Of a DNA stretch of 64,000 bases, positions 1-10,727 are shown in pieces (position 1 is the stretch's first letter; the number at the start of each line of letters is the position of its first letter). The notes below the pieces were generated by a model that saw nothing but the letters and a program-made list of their open reading frames with translations, was not told the DNA's origin and searched no databases. A program made the position numbers and the translations under genes. The DNA comes from Rhodanobacter thiooxydans (GTDB taxonomy: Bacteria; Pseudomonadota; Gammaproteobacteria; Xanthomonadales; Rhodanobacteraceae), in assembly GCF_030291135.1 (NCBI RefSeq), contig NZ_CP127409.1:2666001-2730000 (forward strand), written 5' to 3'.

Positions 1-1188
1 TGGTGGACCAACCTGTTCGGCCACGCCAACCCGCGCCTCGCCGCCGCGCTGGCCGAGCAGGCGCACACGCTGGAGCACGTGATCTTCGCCGGCTTCACCC
101 ATGAACCGGCCATCAAGCTGGCCGAAGAGCTGGTGCGCATCACCCCGCCCGGACTCGACCGCGTGTTCTACGCCGACAACGGCTCGGCGGCGATCGAGGT
201 GGCGCTGAAGATGAGCTTCCACTACTGGCTCAACCAGGGTCACGGCGAGAAGACCCGCTTCATCGCGCTGACCGGCAGCTACCACGGCGAGACGCTGGGC
301 GCGCTGTCGGTGAGCGACGTGGCGCTGTATCGCAAGACCTATGCGCCGCTGCTGCTGACCCCGTTCCTGGCGCCGTCACCGGACGCGTACGAAGGCGAGC
401 CCGGCGAGTCGGCCGAACAGACGGCCAAACGCCGCCTCGGCGAACTGCGCACGCTGCTGGAACGCCACGCGCACGAGACCTGCGCGGTGATCGTCGAACC
501 GTTGGTGCAGTGTGCCGGCGGCATGCGCATGTACCACCCAAGCTACCTCGCCGGCCTGCGCGCGCTGTGCGACGAGTTCGCGGTGCACTTCATCGCCGAC
601 GAGATCGCGGTGGGCTTCGGCCGCACCGGCACGCTGTTCGCCTGCGAGCAAGCCGGCGTGACGCCGGATTTCATGTGCCTGTCGAAGGGGCTCACCGGCG
701 GCACCCTGCCGCTGTCGGCGGTACTCACCCGCGAGCAGATCTACCAGGCGTTCTACGCCGAGTACAACGCCGGCAAGGCGTTCCTGCACTCGCACAGCTA
801 CACCGGCAATCCGCTGGCCTGCCGGGTGGCGCTGGAGACGCTGGCGATCTTCCGCGACGAGCCGGTACTGGAACGCAACCGCCAGTTGGCCGCCCACCTG
901 GCCCGCCGGCTGGAACCGCTGCGCGCGCACCCACACGTCGCCGACGTGCGCCAGACCGGCATGATCGCGGCGGTCGAACTGGTCGCCGACAAGCCGAGCC
1001 GGCGGCCATATCCAGCGGCGGAACGGCGCGGCCTGCGCGTCTACCTGCATGGCCTGCAGCACGGCGTGCTGCTGCGTCCGCTGGGCAACGTGGTGTATTT
1101 CATGCCGCCCTACGTGGTCGACGCGTCGGACCTCGACCTGCTGGTCGACACCGCCATCGCCGGGATCGAGCGCGCCGTCGCGGACTGA
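1..1188 (+). CDS. bioA: Adenosylmethionine--8-amino-7-oxononanoate aminotransferase, 5' end outside window
   Basis: BioA is a cytosolic PLP enzyme of biotin synthesis. It moves the amino group of S-adenosylmethionine onto 7-keto-8-aminopelargonate to make DAPA. The frame is open from base 1 (reads WWTNLFGHANPR), so the start lies outside the window; the ATG at 79 is internal. About 395 residues are present against a usual 430-470. Class III aminotransferase marks are visible: GSYHGETLGALSV, DEIAVGFGRTG (Asp facing the pyridine nitrogen) and CLSKGLTGG carrying the PLP lysine (codon 682-684). The TGA at 1186-1188 is followed 13 bp later by the convergent end of the next gene. Family assignment is strong. 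Other class III aminotransferases are possible but the SKGLTGG context fits BioA. Confidence 0.93.
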   Translation, partial: WWTNLFGHANPRLAAALAEQAHTLEHVIFAGFTHEPAIKLAEELVRITPPGLDRVFYADNGSAAIEVALKMSFHYWLNQGHGEKTRFIALTGSYHGETLGALSVSDVALYRKTYAPLLLTPFLAPSPDAYEGEPGESAEQTAKRRLGELRTLLERHAHETCAVIVEPLVQCAGGMRMYHPSYLAGLRALCDEFAVHFIADEIAVGFGRTGTLFACEQAGVTPDFMCLSKGLTGGTLPLSAVLTREQIYQAFYAEYNAGKAFLHSHSYTGNPLACRVALETLAIFRDEPVLERNRQLAAHLARRLEPLRAHPHVADVRQTGMIAAVELVADKPSRRPYPAAERRGLRVYLHGLQHGVLLRPLGNVVYFMPPYVVDASDLDLLVDTAIAGIERAVAD

Positions 1189-1201
1189 ACCCGCGAATTG
1201 T

Positions 1202-1507
1202 TCAGTGCCCGTGGACGGTGATGCGGGGGTCGAGTTTCTGCAGCGCCCGGCCCAGTTCGGGCTCGCCCGTGCGCTGCAGGTCCTGCTGGCTGTAGCTGCG
1301 CCCGTTCACCGGCAGGCAGTGCCCTTTCCTGGCCGGGATATGGCTGCCGGTTTCGCGGATGCAGTTGTGATCGTCCAGCCGGGCGGCCTGTTGCTGGCTC
1401 GATGATGCGGCGGAGGGCGGCGAACTCGGCGAATCCTGTGCCAGCAGCGTGGTGCCTGCGCCGCAGCCTGCCAGCAGCATGGCGGAAACGAAAACGAACC
1501 TGGACAT
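1202..1507 (-). CDS. Small predicted lipoprotein of unknown function
   Basis: A 101-residue protein starts MSRFVFVSAMLLAGCGAG: a short hydrophobic stretch ending in a lipobox-like LAGC, so it is probably exported and lipidated at Cys15. The mature part is Ser/Gln-rich and then polar, with two further cysteines (DDHNCIRETG and KGHCLPVNGR). The ATG at 1507 was chosen because GGAGG lies just upstream (about 1510-1515) and the signal peptide begins there. The frame stays open further upstream but that part has no protein-like character. I do not recognise the family. It is convergent with bioA and divergent from rsmE. No function can be assigned. Confidence 0.6.
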   Translation of the reverse strand: MSRFVFVSAMLLAGCGAGTTLLAQDSPSSPPSAASSSQQQAARLDDHNCIRETGSHIPARKGHCLPVNGRSYSQQDLQRTGEPELGRALQKLDPRITVHGH

Positions 1508-1688
1508 GGAACCTCCGGCTCGCGGGTGCAGATGCGGCGAGCGCGCATGGGGAGTGCGATCCATGCTGATACGACGCGGCAACAGGAGCAAGCGGCGGCG
1601 CCCAGCCGTCTCGCATCCGTTCATCCGCAGGGCACCGCAGATGTGAGCCGCGCTATGCTGGGCGGCCGCCCAGACCCAGTCCGCTCCG

Positions 1689-2423
1689 ATGCGCACGATC
1701 CGTATCCACGTCGACCAGCCGCTCGCCGTCTCCGCCGCGCTGAACCTGCCGGCGCAGGCCGCCGAACACGTGGCGCGCGTGCTGCGCATGAATCCCGGCG
1801 ACCCGCTCACCCTGTTCAACGGCGACGGCCACGACTACGCCGCGGTCATCGTCGCGGTGGGCAAGCGTGAGGTGGCCGTGCGGGTCGAGTCGGAGCAGGC
1901 TTTGCGGAACGAGTCGCCACTGTCGCTGACCCTGGCCCAGGGCGTGGCGCGCGGCGAGAAGATGGACCTGATCGTGCAGAAGGCGACCGAGCTGGGCGTG
2001 GCGCGCATCGTGCCGCTGCTGACCGAACGCTCCGAAGTGAAGCTGGACGCCGCCCGCGCGGAAAAGCGACTGGCACACTGGCGTGCGGTAGTGGCCAGCG
2101 CCTGCGAGCAGAGCGGCCGCGCGCGCCTGCCCGAGATCGTCCCGGCGCTGCCGCTGGCGGCATGGCTGGCCGGCCTGGCCGATGACGGCGCGCTGCGCCT
2201 GGCGCTGCTGCCGGAAGGCGGTCGCTCGTCGCGCGACCTGCGCTTCACGGCGGCCGGAGGCCTGCTGCTGGTCGGCCCGGAAGGCGGCCTGGGCGAACGC
2301 GACGTCAGCGCGCTCACCGCCGCCGGTTTCGCGGGCCTGCGGCTGGGGCCGCGCATCCTGCGCACCGAAACGGCAGGGCTGGCCGCACTGGCGGCGTTGC
2401 AGGCGCTGCACGGCGACGGCTAG
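1689..2423 (+). CDS. rsmE: 16S rRNA (uracil1498-N3)-methyltransferase
   Basis: RsmE is a SPOUT-class methyltransferase that makes m3U1498 in the decoding centre of 16S rRNA using SAM. The 244-residue length is normal. The N-terminal PUA-like part (MRTIRIHVDQP to about residue 70) is followed by the knotted SPOUT domain with VQKATELGVARIVPLLTERS, the SAM-binding LLVGPEGGLGERDV and LRLGPRILRTETAGLAAL, all family hallmarks. The start ATG at 1689 fits the family N-terminus. It is transcribed alone, and the next gene is convergent. Confidence 0.95.
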   Translation: MRTIRIHVDQPLAVSAALNLPAQAAEHVARVLRMNPGDPLTLFNGDGHDYAAVIVAVGKREVAVRVESEQALRNESPLSLTLAQGVARGEKMDLIVQKATELGVARIVPLLTERSEVKLDAARAEKRLAHWRAVVASACEQSGRARLPEIVPALPLAAWLAGLADDGALRLALLPEGGRSSRDLRFTAAGGLLLVGPEGGLGERDVSALTAAGFAGLRLGPRILRTETAGLAALAALQALHGDG

Positions 2424-2452
2424 CAAGCCTGGCGGTCGCTCGCCGGCCCGCT

Positions 2453-2962
2453 TCAGTCGTCCGAACCCGACGACTCCATGGACTCCGCCGGCTCGGCGGC
2501 GTCGAGCAGGTCCAGCAAGGTGGTCTCGATCCATTCCAGGTCGGGGATCATCGCCACGTCGTCGCGCACCAGCACGTGCGCGCGCACGCCCGGCGGCAGC
2601 GGCTTGCCGTCGTGGGTGGGGATGATCAGCTCCGCGTTCAGCGTGGTCAGGCGTGGGAAGCCCTGGGTCAGCACGGCGATGAACGGCAGTTTCGGATTGC
2701 CGCCGAGCGCCTTCAGCACCGCCACGCGCACGCTCAGCTCGGCATCACCCTCCTCGGTGCCGGCCAGTGCGGTGAACGACACCAGCGGCACGCGCCAGCC
2801 GCGCCAGGCGATCCGGCCAAGCAGCCAGGCGGGTGCGCCGGCCACCGGCTCGGGCGCGCTCTGGGTGACCACTTCGGCGATGGTAGCGTTGGGCAGCAAC
2901 AGGCGCAGGTTGCCCACCGGCACCAGGACGCAGCGGATTTCACGCGGCAGCGGATCACTCAT
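2453..2962 (-). CDS. chpC: CheW-domain protein of the pilus chemosensory system (ChpC-like)
   Basis: A single CheW-like domain of 169 residues. CheW proteins are SH3-like scaffolds that couple a receptor to a CheA kinase. [20 protein letters not shown] begins the beta-barrel, and LLGRIAWRGWRVPLVSF corresponds to the CheW core 'G..nlRG.v.pvid' segment, here with W-R-G-W. The C-terminus is acidic. Its ATG overlaps the TGA of the upstream chpB-like gene (ATGA), indicating translational coupling. As last gene of the pilG-to-chpC operon it matches the position of chpC in Pseudomonas. The symbol rests on position plus domain; PilI is the other CheW protein here. Confidence 0.8.
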   Translation of the reverse strand: MSDPLPREIRCVLVPVGNLRLLLPNATIAEVVTQSAPEPVAGAPAWLLGRIAWRGWRVPLVSFTALAGTEEGDAELSVRVAVLKALGGNPKLPFIAVLTQGFPRLTTLNAELIIPTHDGKPLPPGVRAHVLVRDDVAMIPDLEWIETTLLDLLDAAEPAESMESSGSDD

Positions 2963-4653
2963 GGAAACACCTCAAGCAGGTGCGCCGCCAGTTCGGACGG
3001 CGTACCGGAGAAACTGACCAGTCGCTCGGCGAAGATTCCACTGACCATGTCGGCGAAATGCTCCCCGGACGACGACTCTACCCAGACCTGCCCGCCGCGA
3101 TCATGGATCGCCTGCGCACCGGCGACGGCATCGTTGCCGCGCCCGGCGAACACGATCGCCAGCGCGTCGCGGCCGAATGCATTCGCCGCCATGGTCAGGC
3201 TGGCGTCGATCGACGGCTCCGGCGCGGCCTCCGCGCCGTTCGCCCGCAGCTCGATGCCGCCGTCGCGATGCAACTGGACCTGCTGCCCGGCCGGCACCAG
3301 CAGCACCTCGCCAGGCCTGGCGCGGCCAGCCTTGGCCAGTCGCACCGGCAACGCGCAGTTCGCGGAAAATTCCGCCACCAGCGATGCATCCGACTGCCCA
3401 CCCAGGTGCTGGGTGAGCAGGAAGGTATGCCGCGCCGTCGTCGGCAGCGTCGCCAGGAACGTGCATACCGCGTCGATGCCATCGCTTGCGGCGCCCAGCA
3501 ACACCACCCGGCTCAACGCGCCGCCGAGATCGTCGAGCATCATTGTCTGCTCGGACCCATGCTCGTGTACGTACGCCTGCGGCGCGATGGCTTCCTCCAT
3601 CGACACCAGCTCCAGGCTCATCCGCGGCTCGAGGTCGGCGGCGACCGTCTCGACGTCCGGAGCGAGGAAATCAGCGGCGCTCAATTTCTCGATCCCGAAC
3701 ACCACGGCCTCAAGCTTTTCGGGCACTTCCGGCGCGGCCGGCTGGGCCTCTTCGTCCACCAGCGTCCAGCCCTCGGGCGCACGCACGGGCGATACGCCGC
3801 TGGCCGCCACCGGGGTGGGTACCGTGCTGACCGCGGCGTCGGTCAGCGACGACAATTGCAGATGGTCCAGCTGGAACGCCGCCGGCGTCACGCCCGACAA
3901 CGCCGGAGCGGGTGCGGCCGGCGATGTCGCTGCCGGATCCGCCACCGGCGCGCCGAAGTTCCCGTCGTGCAACGGCGGCGGCTCCTCGTCATCGACGAAG
4001 CGCAGGCCCGGACCGGAATGCGCGTCGTCATCGGCCGGCAGTTCGTCGGAGGCCAGCAGGGCTTCCAGTTCCGCCGCCAGGCTTTCCGATTCCGCCGCCG
4101 CGACCTGACCATGCTGCTCAGCGGGGTCGTCGTGCATCGGGAAATCGGACTCCTGCGGATCGAAATCCGTCGGCGCCTCGGCAGGTTCGGCCAGCAGCTC
4201 CGTCGCCCCGGCCATCACTGGCGCCAGCACCGGTGCGGCCCCGGCTGCCACCATCGACGGCGGCGCAGCCGCCGGCGCCTCGACGCCGGGGGCGTCACTG
4301 GGTCGCGGCGGATCGAGGTCACCCTCTGCCATTACCTTGACCGCCAGGTGACGCGCCCAGCGCGCGCGATCCCAGCCGGCCAGCGCGCGGCTGGCCTGTG
4401 CGTCATTGAAGACCACGCGCGGGCGGTCGCCGTCGATCACCTCGTAGAGGCGGTCGAGCGCGTCGTCGGCGCTGTCGTCCAGGTTGACCACCAGCACGTC
4501 GGCAGCCACCTGCTGCAGCAATGCGCGGCTGAAGCCGGCCACCCCGCCTTCGTGCACGATCCGCGCGCCACGCTCGCACAGTGCCTCACGCAACTGGCTA
4601 CCCAGCTCGGTGTCGTCGAACAGCAGGGCAACCGCAGGAACCGTGTCAGTCAT
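2959..4653 (-). CDS. chpB: CheB-like methylesterase-domain protein (ChpB-like), catalytic serine position altered
   Basis: A 564-residue protein. Residues 1-110 look like a worn-down receiver domain ([32 protein letters not shown]). A long acidic, Ala/Pro-rich linker follows, then a C-terminal CheB methylesterase fold from about residue 370. CheB removes methyl groups from chemoreceptor glutamates. Aligned by eye with enterobacterial CheB, the His (LLTQHLGG) and Asp ([10 protein letters not shown]) of the triad are present. The nucleophile motif GASTGG reads GAASDG, so the catalytic Ser position holds Ala with a Ser one place later. Start at 4653: the ATG overlaps the chpA stop in ATGACTGA. 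The frame extends upstream but inside chpA. Activity is uncertain. Confidence 0.8.
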   Translation of the reverse strand: MTDTVPAVALLFDDTELGSQLREALCERGARIVHEGGVAGFSRALLQQVAADVLVVNLDDSADDALDRLYEVIDGDRPRVVFNDAQASRALAGWDRARWARHLAVKVMAEGDLDPPRPSDAPGVEAPAAAPPSMVAAGAAPVLAPVMAGATELLAEPAEAPTDFDPQESDFPMHDDPAEQHGQVAAAESESLAAELEALLASDELPADDDAHSGPGLRFVDDEEPPPLHDGNFGAPVADPAATSPAAPAPALSGVTPAAFQLDHLQLSSLTDAAVSTVPTPVAASGVSPVRAPEGWTLVDEEAQPAAPEVPEKLEAVVFGIEKLSAADFLAPDVETVAADLEPRMSLELVSMEEAIAPQAYVHEHGSEQTMMLDDLGGALSRVVLLGAASDGIDAVCTFLATLPTTARHTFLLTQHLGGQSDASLVAEFSANCALPVRLAKAGRARPGEVLLVPAGQQVQLHRDGGIELRANGAEAAPEPSIDASLTMAANAFGRDALAIVFAGRGNDAVAGAQAIHDRGGQVWVESSSGEHFADMVSGIFAERLVSFSGTPSELAAHLLEVFP

Positions 4654-7600
4654 GAACCGGCTCCGCCGCCACCGCACGCTGCTCCAGCACCTCCCCGATC
4701 TGCACCAGCAACTCGGCCTCCTGGTACGGCTTGCCGAGGTAGCGGTCGACGCCGATGTCGAACGCGCGCTGGCGGTGCTTGTCGCCACTGCGCGAGGTGA
4801 TCATGATGATCGGCACGTCGCGCAGTCGCGGGTCGGCCTTCATGTGGGTCGCCAGCTCGTAGCCGTCCATGCGCGGCATCTCGATGTCCAGCAGCATCAG
4901 GTCCGGCACGCGCTCGTGCAGCTTCTCCAGCGCGTCGACGCCGTCCTTCGCCGTGCTGACCTCGTACTCGTGGCGTTCCAGCACGCGGCTGGTGACCTTG
5001 CGCATGGTGATCGAGTCGTCCACCACCATCACCAGCGGCTTGGCCTGCACTTCCTCGATCACCGGCGCCTGCACCGCGCTGAGGCCTTCGGCCAGGCGCT
5101 GCTCGCGGCGGATGATGCCGTGACGCACCAGCGGCGCCAGATCCAGAATGATCAGCACCGAGCCGTCGCCCATGATGGTCGCGCCGAGCAGGCCCGGCAC
5201 CGAGCTGATCTGCGGGCCGACCGACTTCACCACGATCTCGCGCGAACCGAGCACCGCGTCGATGCGGATCGCCGCGCGCAGGTCGCCCGCGCGGGTCAGC
5301 AGCAGCGGCTGTTGCTCGTCCTCGGCCGGCAGGCCCGGCGGCAGGCCCAGCAGTTCCGCCAGGTCATGGATGCCATACGCCTCGTTGCCGTACTGGAACG
5401 ACGGCTCGTCTGCGGCCATCCATGCGGTGAGGTCGTCAGGATTGACCCGCGCCACACCCTGCACCGAGGTCATCGGGATCGCGAACGTGGCCTCGCCGAT
5501 GCGCACCAGGATGGCCTGGGTCACCGCGAGGGTGAACGGCAGGCGCAGGATGAAGGTGGTACCCCTGCCTTCCTCGGATTCGATCGACAGCGAACCACCG
5601 AGTTGCTTGATCTCGTTCGCCACCACGTCCATGCCGACGCCGCGGCCGGCCAGCTGGGTGACCTGGCTGGCGGTGGAGAAGCCGGTTTGGGTGATCAGCG
5701 ACAGCAACTGGTTGTCGGTCGGCCGGGTTTCGGCGCGCAGCAGCCCGCGTTCGATGCCGCGCTTGCGGATCGCCTCGCGGTTCAGGCCGCGGCCGTCGTC
5801 GCTGACCCGGATGACCACCTCGGTGGCCTCACGTGCGACCGTGATGTTCACCACGCCCTCGGCCGGCTTGCCGGTCTTGCGGCGCTCGGCCGGGGTCTCG
5901 ATGCCGTGCGCGATCGCATTGCGCAGCATGTGCTCGAACGGCGCCTTGATGCGGTCGAGCAGGTTGCGGTCCATTTCGCCGTGGGCGCCGTCCACGTGGA
6001 GCTGGGCGTGCTTGCCCTGCTCCTGGGCGGCCTGGCGCAGGGTGCGGCGCAGGTTCGGCACCATCGTGTCGAACGGCAGCATGCGCGTGCGCAGCAGGCC
6101 GTCCTGCAGCTCGGTACTGACCCGCGACTGCTGGATCAGCAGCGTCTCGGCCTGGCGGGTCAGCTCGTCCAGCATGTTCTGGATCGACACCAGATCGGAT
6201 ACCGACTCGGCCAGCGCACGCGAGTACTGCTGCAGCTGCGAGTAGCGATCGAGCTCGAGCGGATCGAACGCGGCCAGGCCCGCCTCGCGATGTTCGCGCT
6301 GGAAGCGCGCGATGATCTGCGCCTCGGTCTCGATCTCCAGCATGCGCAGCTGGCTGCGCAGACGCGCGACGGTCTGTTCCAGCTCGACCAGGTTGAAACG
6401 GTAGCCGGCGACTTGTTGTTCCAGCCGCGAACGGTAGATCGCCACTTCGCCGGCATGGCTCACCAGGCTGTCGAGCAGGTCGGCGCGAACGCGGATCTGC
6501 TCCTGCGAGGAACGTACTTCCTCCTCCGCCTCCGGCATGAGTTCGGGCAGGTCGAGATCGCCCGCCGCGGAAACCGTCGGCGACGATGCGGCCGGCATCG
6601 GCGCGGGCGCCGACACCGCAGCCGGCACCATGTCGTCGACCAGGGCCGTCTCGCCCGCCAGCGACAGCAGGTGGTCGATCATCACCCGCGGGTAATCCAC
6701 CGACTGGCCCTGCGCCACCTGCTGCACCAGGGCGTGCAGCTGGTCGAAGCCGGCCTCCAGCGCGGCGATCAGCGGCCCGGTTTTCGACGTATCGCGGATC
6801 GGCTTCTCGAGCAGGGTCTCGATCGCATGGCTGAGATCGCCCACCGACATCAGGCCGGCGATGCGCGCACCGCCCTTCAGCGTATGCAGGTCGCGCTGCA
6901 GTTCCGGCACGTGCGCCAGCTCGGCAGGTTCGGCGTGCCACTGCGCCAGCACGCCATCGGCGTGGTCGAGGAGCTCGCGCGCCTCGTCGATGAAGACTTC
7001 CAGCAGGTCGGCATCGATCTGGCCAGAGCCGGCCAGGGCATAGGTGGGTTCCGGCGCTGCGGCATCGGCCGCCTCTTCCGTCACGCGGCTCGCCGCCGCC
7101 TGTGCCGCCGCGGCCTGTTCGGCCGCCAGTTTCTCTGCCGCCGCCTGTGCCGCCGCGGCCTGCTCGGCCGCCAGTTTCTCTGCCGCCGCCTGCGCCGCCG
7201 CGGCCTGCTCGGCCGCCAGCTTCTCTGCTGCCGCCTGTGCCGCCGCGGCCTGCTCGGCCGCCAGCTTCTCTGCTGCCGCCTGTGCTGCCGCGGCCTGCTC
7301 GGCCGCCAGTTGCTCTGCCGCCGCTTGTGCCGCCGCGGCCTGCTCGGCAACGGCTTGCTCGGGTTCAAAGGCACCCAGTGCCGCCATCAGCTCGGCGGTC
7401 AGCTCGGCGTGGTGCGCGTCGTCCGGGTGGATTTCCTGTGCCTCGCCGGCGTCGACCGGAACATGGGCGGATGCCGTTCCCCCTTGTGCCGCCGCGGCCT
7501 CGGCCATGCCGGCCTCGAGCGAGGCAGCCATGGTCGCGTGATCGGCGTCGACAGGATTCGCCGTACCGAAGGTCTCCACCGGCTCGGCCTCGTCGGCTTG

Positions 7601-10600
7601 CGGCTCGAATACGACGTGCGCCACCTTCGATTCGGGATAGAAGTCGCGCATGCCGGTGATCTGCGCAGTGAGCACGTCGACATTGGGCATCTGCGGCGCG
7701 GCCGCGTCGAACTGGCCCATCACGTGATCGACCACGTCGACCGACTGGCCGAGCAGGTGCACGCCCTCCGGCGACAGCGGCAGGTTGGCGGCGCGCAGGC
7801 GCTTGAACAGGCCTTCCAGCGGCGACAGCAGTTGCGTCAGCAACGGGATGTCGACCATCGCGATCGCGCCATGCAACGTGTGCACGGCACGCAGCAGCTC
7901 TTCACCGATCGGCAATTCGTCGTCGCAGCGCTGGATCGCGGCGCGAATGGTCTGCAGGTACTGCGCCACTTCGCTGCGCAGGATCTCCAGCAGCACCGGA
8001 TCCACCGGCGGCATCACCGGCATCGCCATGGCGTGTTCGGACTCGACCGGCTCCGGCTTGGTGGACGTGGCGTTTGCCTCCGTCAGGCTGGCCGTGGGTA
8101 CAGCCCCTGCCGCCGCCGTGTCGGGGCGCGGCACGCGCCGGCGCACGATGCGACGCACCGTTTCCATGGCCTGGGGTGCGTGATCCTCCACGCGCGCCTG
8201 GTTACCGGCCGCCAGCTGCTCGGCGACATGCATGATCGCGCTGAGCGGCGCGCTTGGCGCACCTTCGCCCTTGAGCGCGGCCAGCAGCTGCGGCAACGCG
8301 TCGATCGCATGCCGCACCAGCGCCTGCACGTCGGCGCCTGGCTCGATGGTGTTGTCCAGCACGCGGTTGAGCATGTCCTCCACTTTCCACGCGAACTCGC
8401 CCAGCACGCCGGCACCGACCAGTCGGCCGGAGCCCTTCAACGTGTGGAACGAGCGGCGGATGCCGACCAGCGGCGAAGTCTGCGCGGGGTCGACCAGCCA
8501 GGTCTTCTCGGCGCCGCGCAGGTTGTCGATTTCCTCCTGCATCTCCTCCAGGAAGATCTCGCGGATATCGTCGTCGATGCCCTCGGCGTGAATGTTGAAA
8601 CTGGTATTCGCCGCCAGCGCGTCGCGCACCGGCACCTGCTCGTCCACCTCTTCCTCGATCTCGATCCAGTCGCCCGGCTCGTCGGACCCGGAGTGACCCG
8701 GCGCGGTGGTTTCGGTCTGCGCCAGGTGCAGGCCGTCCAGGTCATGGGCGGATGCAGCTGGCGTCTGGCTGTCGCCGACGAAGAGTCGCCCCAGGTCGTC
8801 GCCCTGCAGCAGGCTGACGGACTCGGACAGCTCCGGATGTTCCTCGCCCGCGTCCGCGTATTCGGCAAGTGCTGCCGTTTCGGGCACGAAGGCCGCCGGG
8901 GACGCCACGCGCGCCGACGGCAGCGGCCAGTAGCCGAGCAGGCTGAGGCTGTGCTCGGCCACGTCGAGAATGTGCTCCAGACCGCCGCGATGCTCGCGCG
9001 CGGCCTCCAGGTAATACTCCAGCGCCGCCAGCGCATCAGCCAGCTGGTCCATCTGCGCGCCACTCGGCACGCGCCGGTCTTCCAGCAGTTCGTTGCCGAT
9101 GAAGCGGCCCACACCCTGGGCCAGCTCGGCCGGGCGCGGCGACGACAGCATGTGCATGGCACCGGCGACTTCATCCATCAGCGCCGGTGCACCGGCCAGG
9201 CGGTTGTGCTCCCAGCCGGATTCGACGAACGCAACGATCGCGTCCTTGACCTTGCCGGTGTTGGCGATCGCCTCCTGCATCAGCGTGGTGACCACGCCCA
9301 GCGCCTCGCTGCGCGGCAGGCTGGGCATGGCGTCGTTCGGGGCCGCTTCGTCTTCGGAACCGAGGCTTTCGATGTGGTCGTCCAGCGACGCTTCGACGTA
9401 CAGCAGTGCGCCGGCCACGTCGAGCAGGGCTTCCTCGTCGGCCGCACGCATGCGGTTGGCGATCTCGTCGAGCACCCGGCGCTGTTCGGTGACCACCCGA
9501 CGCGGCACCGCCAGCGCCAGCATGCCGAGCGTGTCGCCCACGCGCTCGAGCACTTCACCCTGTGCGGCCAGTTGTGCGGGGTCGCCGTTCTGCTGGCGCA
9601 GGAACAGGTCCAGCGCTTCCTTGACGCGCAGCAGGTCGTCCTTCAGCGCGCGCGACACCGAGTCGAGCAGCGCGCGGTTGTGCCCGGCCATCGAACCCCG
9701 GGCGTGTTCCAGTTCGCCGGCATCGGGCAGCAGGCCGTCCAGCGCGTAGGTGCTGCGCAACAGCTCCATCTGCGGGCTGCGCTGCTTGGCCTGCGCCACG
9801 ATGTAGAGCAGCTTGCAGGCCACGTCGTCCGCTTCGCCGCCGCGCAGGCTGTCCTCGCCCTGCTCGATCAGCAGGCGGATGTTGCGGTCTACCTTGCCGA
9901 TCAGCTGGCGCACTTCGCCGGCGCTGCCCTTGAGGAAGCCTTGCTCCAGGCCTTCCAGCACGCCGGCGGCGATCCACCACAGACGCCGGCCATGCACATG
10001 GTGGCAACGCGCGGTGATCGCCAGCAGGGTCTTGCGCATGTTGACCAGTTGCTGCGCGGCATTCTGCCCGCGGAACCAGCCGAGCAACTGCTGCTGGAAG
10101 CGCAGGCGCAGGTCCACCAGTTCGCCGCGGTGCGCTTCGGCATAGGCCTCGCTCATCGCCGCGGGCGCCTGCTCCGGCAGGAACGCATCGAGATTCGGGT
10201 GGAACATCGCCGATTCGGGCAGCGGCTCCTGCTCGCGGCTCGCGCGCAGGTCGTTGAGCAGCGGCAGCAGCACCACCGGTACGTCGCGATGGCCACTGGA
10301 CAGACGTTCCAGGTAGTCAGGCAGCTGCATCAGGCCGCGCATCAGCGCGGCATAGGCTTCCTCGCGGTAGGTGACGCGATCCTCGAGCAGGGCGATGGCG
10401 AGCGCCTCCATCTCCGCCGTCACCATCGCCGCGCCGTACAACTCGACCATCCGCAGGGTGCCTTGCACCTGGTGCAGGTGATCTGCGCAGGTGCGCATGT
10501 AGTCGCGCTTGCCCGGGTTGTCGACGTACGACTCCAGCGCCTCGCGGGCGATCGACAACGTGTCGTCGAGTTCCGGCTTGACCCACTGCAGCGTGGTGAA

Positions 10601-10624
10601 ATCGATGTGGTCTTGAAGTCTCAT
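4646..10624 (-). CDS. chpA: Hybrid CheA-type histidine kinase/response regulator of the pilus chemosensory system
   Basis: At 1992 residues this is a giant CheA homologue controlling twitching motility through PilG/PilH. His-phosphotransfer-like modules are seen by their H-x-x-x-G cores: HQVQG (residue ~51) and HHVHG (~206), both lacking the usual Lys; HTLKG (~727); HTLHG (~914); HTLKG (~1246). Then come the CheA dimerisation/ATPase region ([31 protein letters not shown] near 1660), a CheW-like domain (~1720-1850) and a C-terminal receiver ([13 protein letters not shown], phospho-Asp in [11 protein letters not shown] near 1911, Lys in YLGKPY). An Ala-rich tandem repeat spans residues ~1088-1177. 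It sits 103 bp after pilJ and overlaps chpB by 8 bp. Confidence 0.95.
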   Translation of the reverse strand: MRLQDHIDFTTLQWVKPELDDTLSIAREALESYVDNPGKRDYMRTCADHLHQVQGTLRMVELYGAAMVTAEMEALAIALLEDRVTYREEAYAALMRGLMQLPDYLERLSSGHRDVPVVLLPLLNDLRASREQEPLPESAMFHPNLDAFLPEQAPAAMSEAYAEAHRGELVDLRLRFQQQLLGWFRGQNAAQQLVNMRKTLLAITARCHHVHGRRLWWIAAGVLEGLEQGFLKGSAGEVRQLIGKVDRNIRLLIEQGEDSLRGGEADDVACKLLYIVAQAKQRSPQMELLRSTYALDGLLPDAGELEHARGSMAGHNRALLDSVSRALKDDLLRVKEALDLFLRQQNGDPAQLAAQGEVLERVGDTLGMLALAVPRRVVTEQRRVLDEIANRMRAADEEALLDVAGALLYVEASLDDHIESLGSEDEAAPNDAMPSLPRSEALGVVTTLMQEAIANTGKVKDAIVAFVESGWEHNRLAGAPALMDEVAGAMHMLSSPRPAELAQGVGRFIGNELLEDRRVPSGAQMDQLADALAALEYYLEAAREHRGGLEHILDVAEHSLSLLGYWPLPSARVASPAAFVPETAALAEYADAGEEHPELSESVSLLQGDDLGRLFVGDSQTPAASAHDLDGLHLAQTETTAPGHSGSDEPGDWIEIEEEVDEQVPVRDALAANTSFNIHAEGIDDDIREIFLEEMQEEIDNLRGAEKTWLVDPAQTSPLVGIRRSFHTLKGSGRLVGAGVLGEFAWKVEDMLNRVLDNTIEPGADVQALVRHAIDALPQLLAALKGEGAPSAPLSAIMHVAEQLAAGNQARVEDHAPQAMETVRRIVRRRVPRPDTAAAGAVPTASLTEANATSTKPEPVESEHAMAMPVMPPVDPVLLEILRSEVAQYLQTIRAAIQRCDDELPIGEELLRAVHTLHGAIAMVDIPLLTQLLSPLEGLFKRLRAANLPLSPEGVHLLGQSVDVVDHVMGQFDAAAPQMPNVDVLTAQITGMRDFYPESKVAHVVFEPQADEAEPVETFGTANPVDADHATMAASLEAGMAEAAAAQGGTASAHVPVDAGEAQEIHPDDAHHAELTAELMAALGAFEPEQAVAEQAAAAQAAAEQLAAEQAAAAQAAAEKLAAEQAAAAQAAAEKLAAEQAAAAQAAAEKLAAEQAAAAQAAAEKLAAEQAAAAQAAASRVTEEAADAAAPEPTYALAGSGQIDADLLEVFIDEARELLDHADGVLAQWHAEPAELAHVPELQRDLHTLKGGARIAGLMSVGDLSHAIETLLEKPIRDTSKTGPLIAALEAGFDQLHALVQQVAQGQSVDYPRVMIDHLLSLAGETALVDDMVPAAVSAPAPMPAASSPTVSAAGDLDLPELMPEAEEEVRSSQEQIRVRADLLDSLVSHAGEVAIYRSRLEQQVAGYRFNLVELEQTVARLRSQLRMLEIETEAQIIARFQREHREAGLAAFDPLELDRYSQLQQYSRALAESVSDLVSIQNMLDELTRQAETLLIQQSRVSTELQDGLLRTRMLPFDTMVPNLRRTLRQAAQEQGKHAQLHVDGAHGEMDRNLLDRIKAPFEHMLRNAIAHGIETPAERRKTGKPAEGVVNITVAREATEVVIRVSDDGRGLNREAIRKRGIERGLLRAETRPTDNQLLSLITQTGFSTASQVTQLAGRGVGMDVVANEIKQLGGSLSIESEEGRGTTFILRLPFTLAVTQAILVRIGEATFAIPMTSVQGVARVNPDDLTAWMAADEPSFQYGNEAYGIHDLAELLGLPPGLPAEDEQQPLLLTRAGDLRAAIRIDAVLGSREIVVKSVGPQISSVPGLLGATIMGDGSVLIILDLAPLVRHGIIRREQRLAEGLSAVQAPVIEEVQAKPLVMVVDDSITMRKVTSRVLERHEYEVSTAKDGVDALEKLHERVPDLMLLDIEMPRMDGYELATHMKADPRLRDVPIIMITSRSGDKHRQRAFDIGVDRYLGKPYQEAELLVQIGEVLEQRAVAAEPVHD
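7092..7361. repeat. 45-bp in-frame tandem repeat inside chpA, about six copies
   Basis: Six near-identical 45-bp units (top strand unit begins gccgccgcctgtgccgccgc) encode a 15-residue Ala/Glu/Gln repeat of the form [15 protein letters not shown]. Units differ by a few synonymous or conservative changes (AEKL versus AEQL). The encoded stretch, about residues 1088-1177, should form a continuous alpha-helix and spaces the third and fourth Hpt-like domains. In-frame unit length means copy number can change without breaking the gene. Confidence 0.9.
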
Positions 10625-10727
10625 GCGCCTCTCTCAACGGTTGCACAACGCAAGCATCCTGCAACCAGCGAGACTGCCCCCTGTCTTGTGCTTTGCTCAA
10701 TCGGACCGGCAACCGGCCCGGCCGATG

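Noticed and set aside
7092-7361. Regularly spaced repeat that could suggest a CRISPR array
   Set aside because: Units are contiguous with no unique spacers and are in frame inside chpA, coding for an Ala-rich helix.
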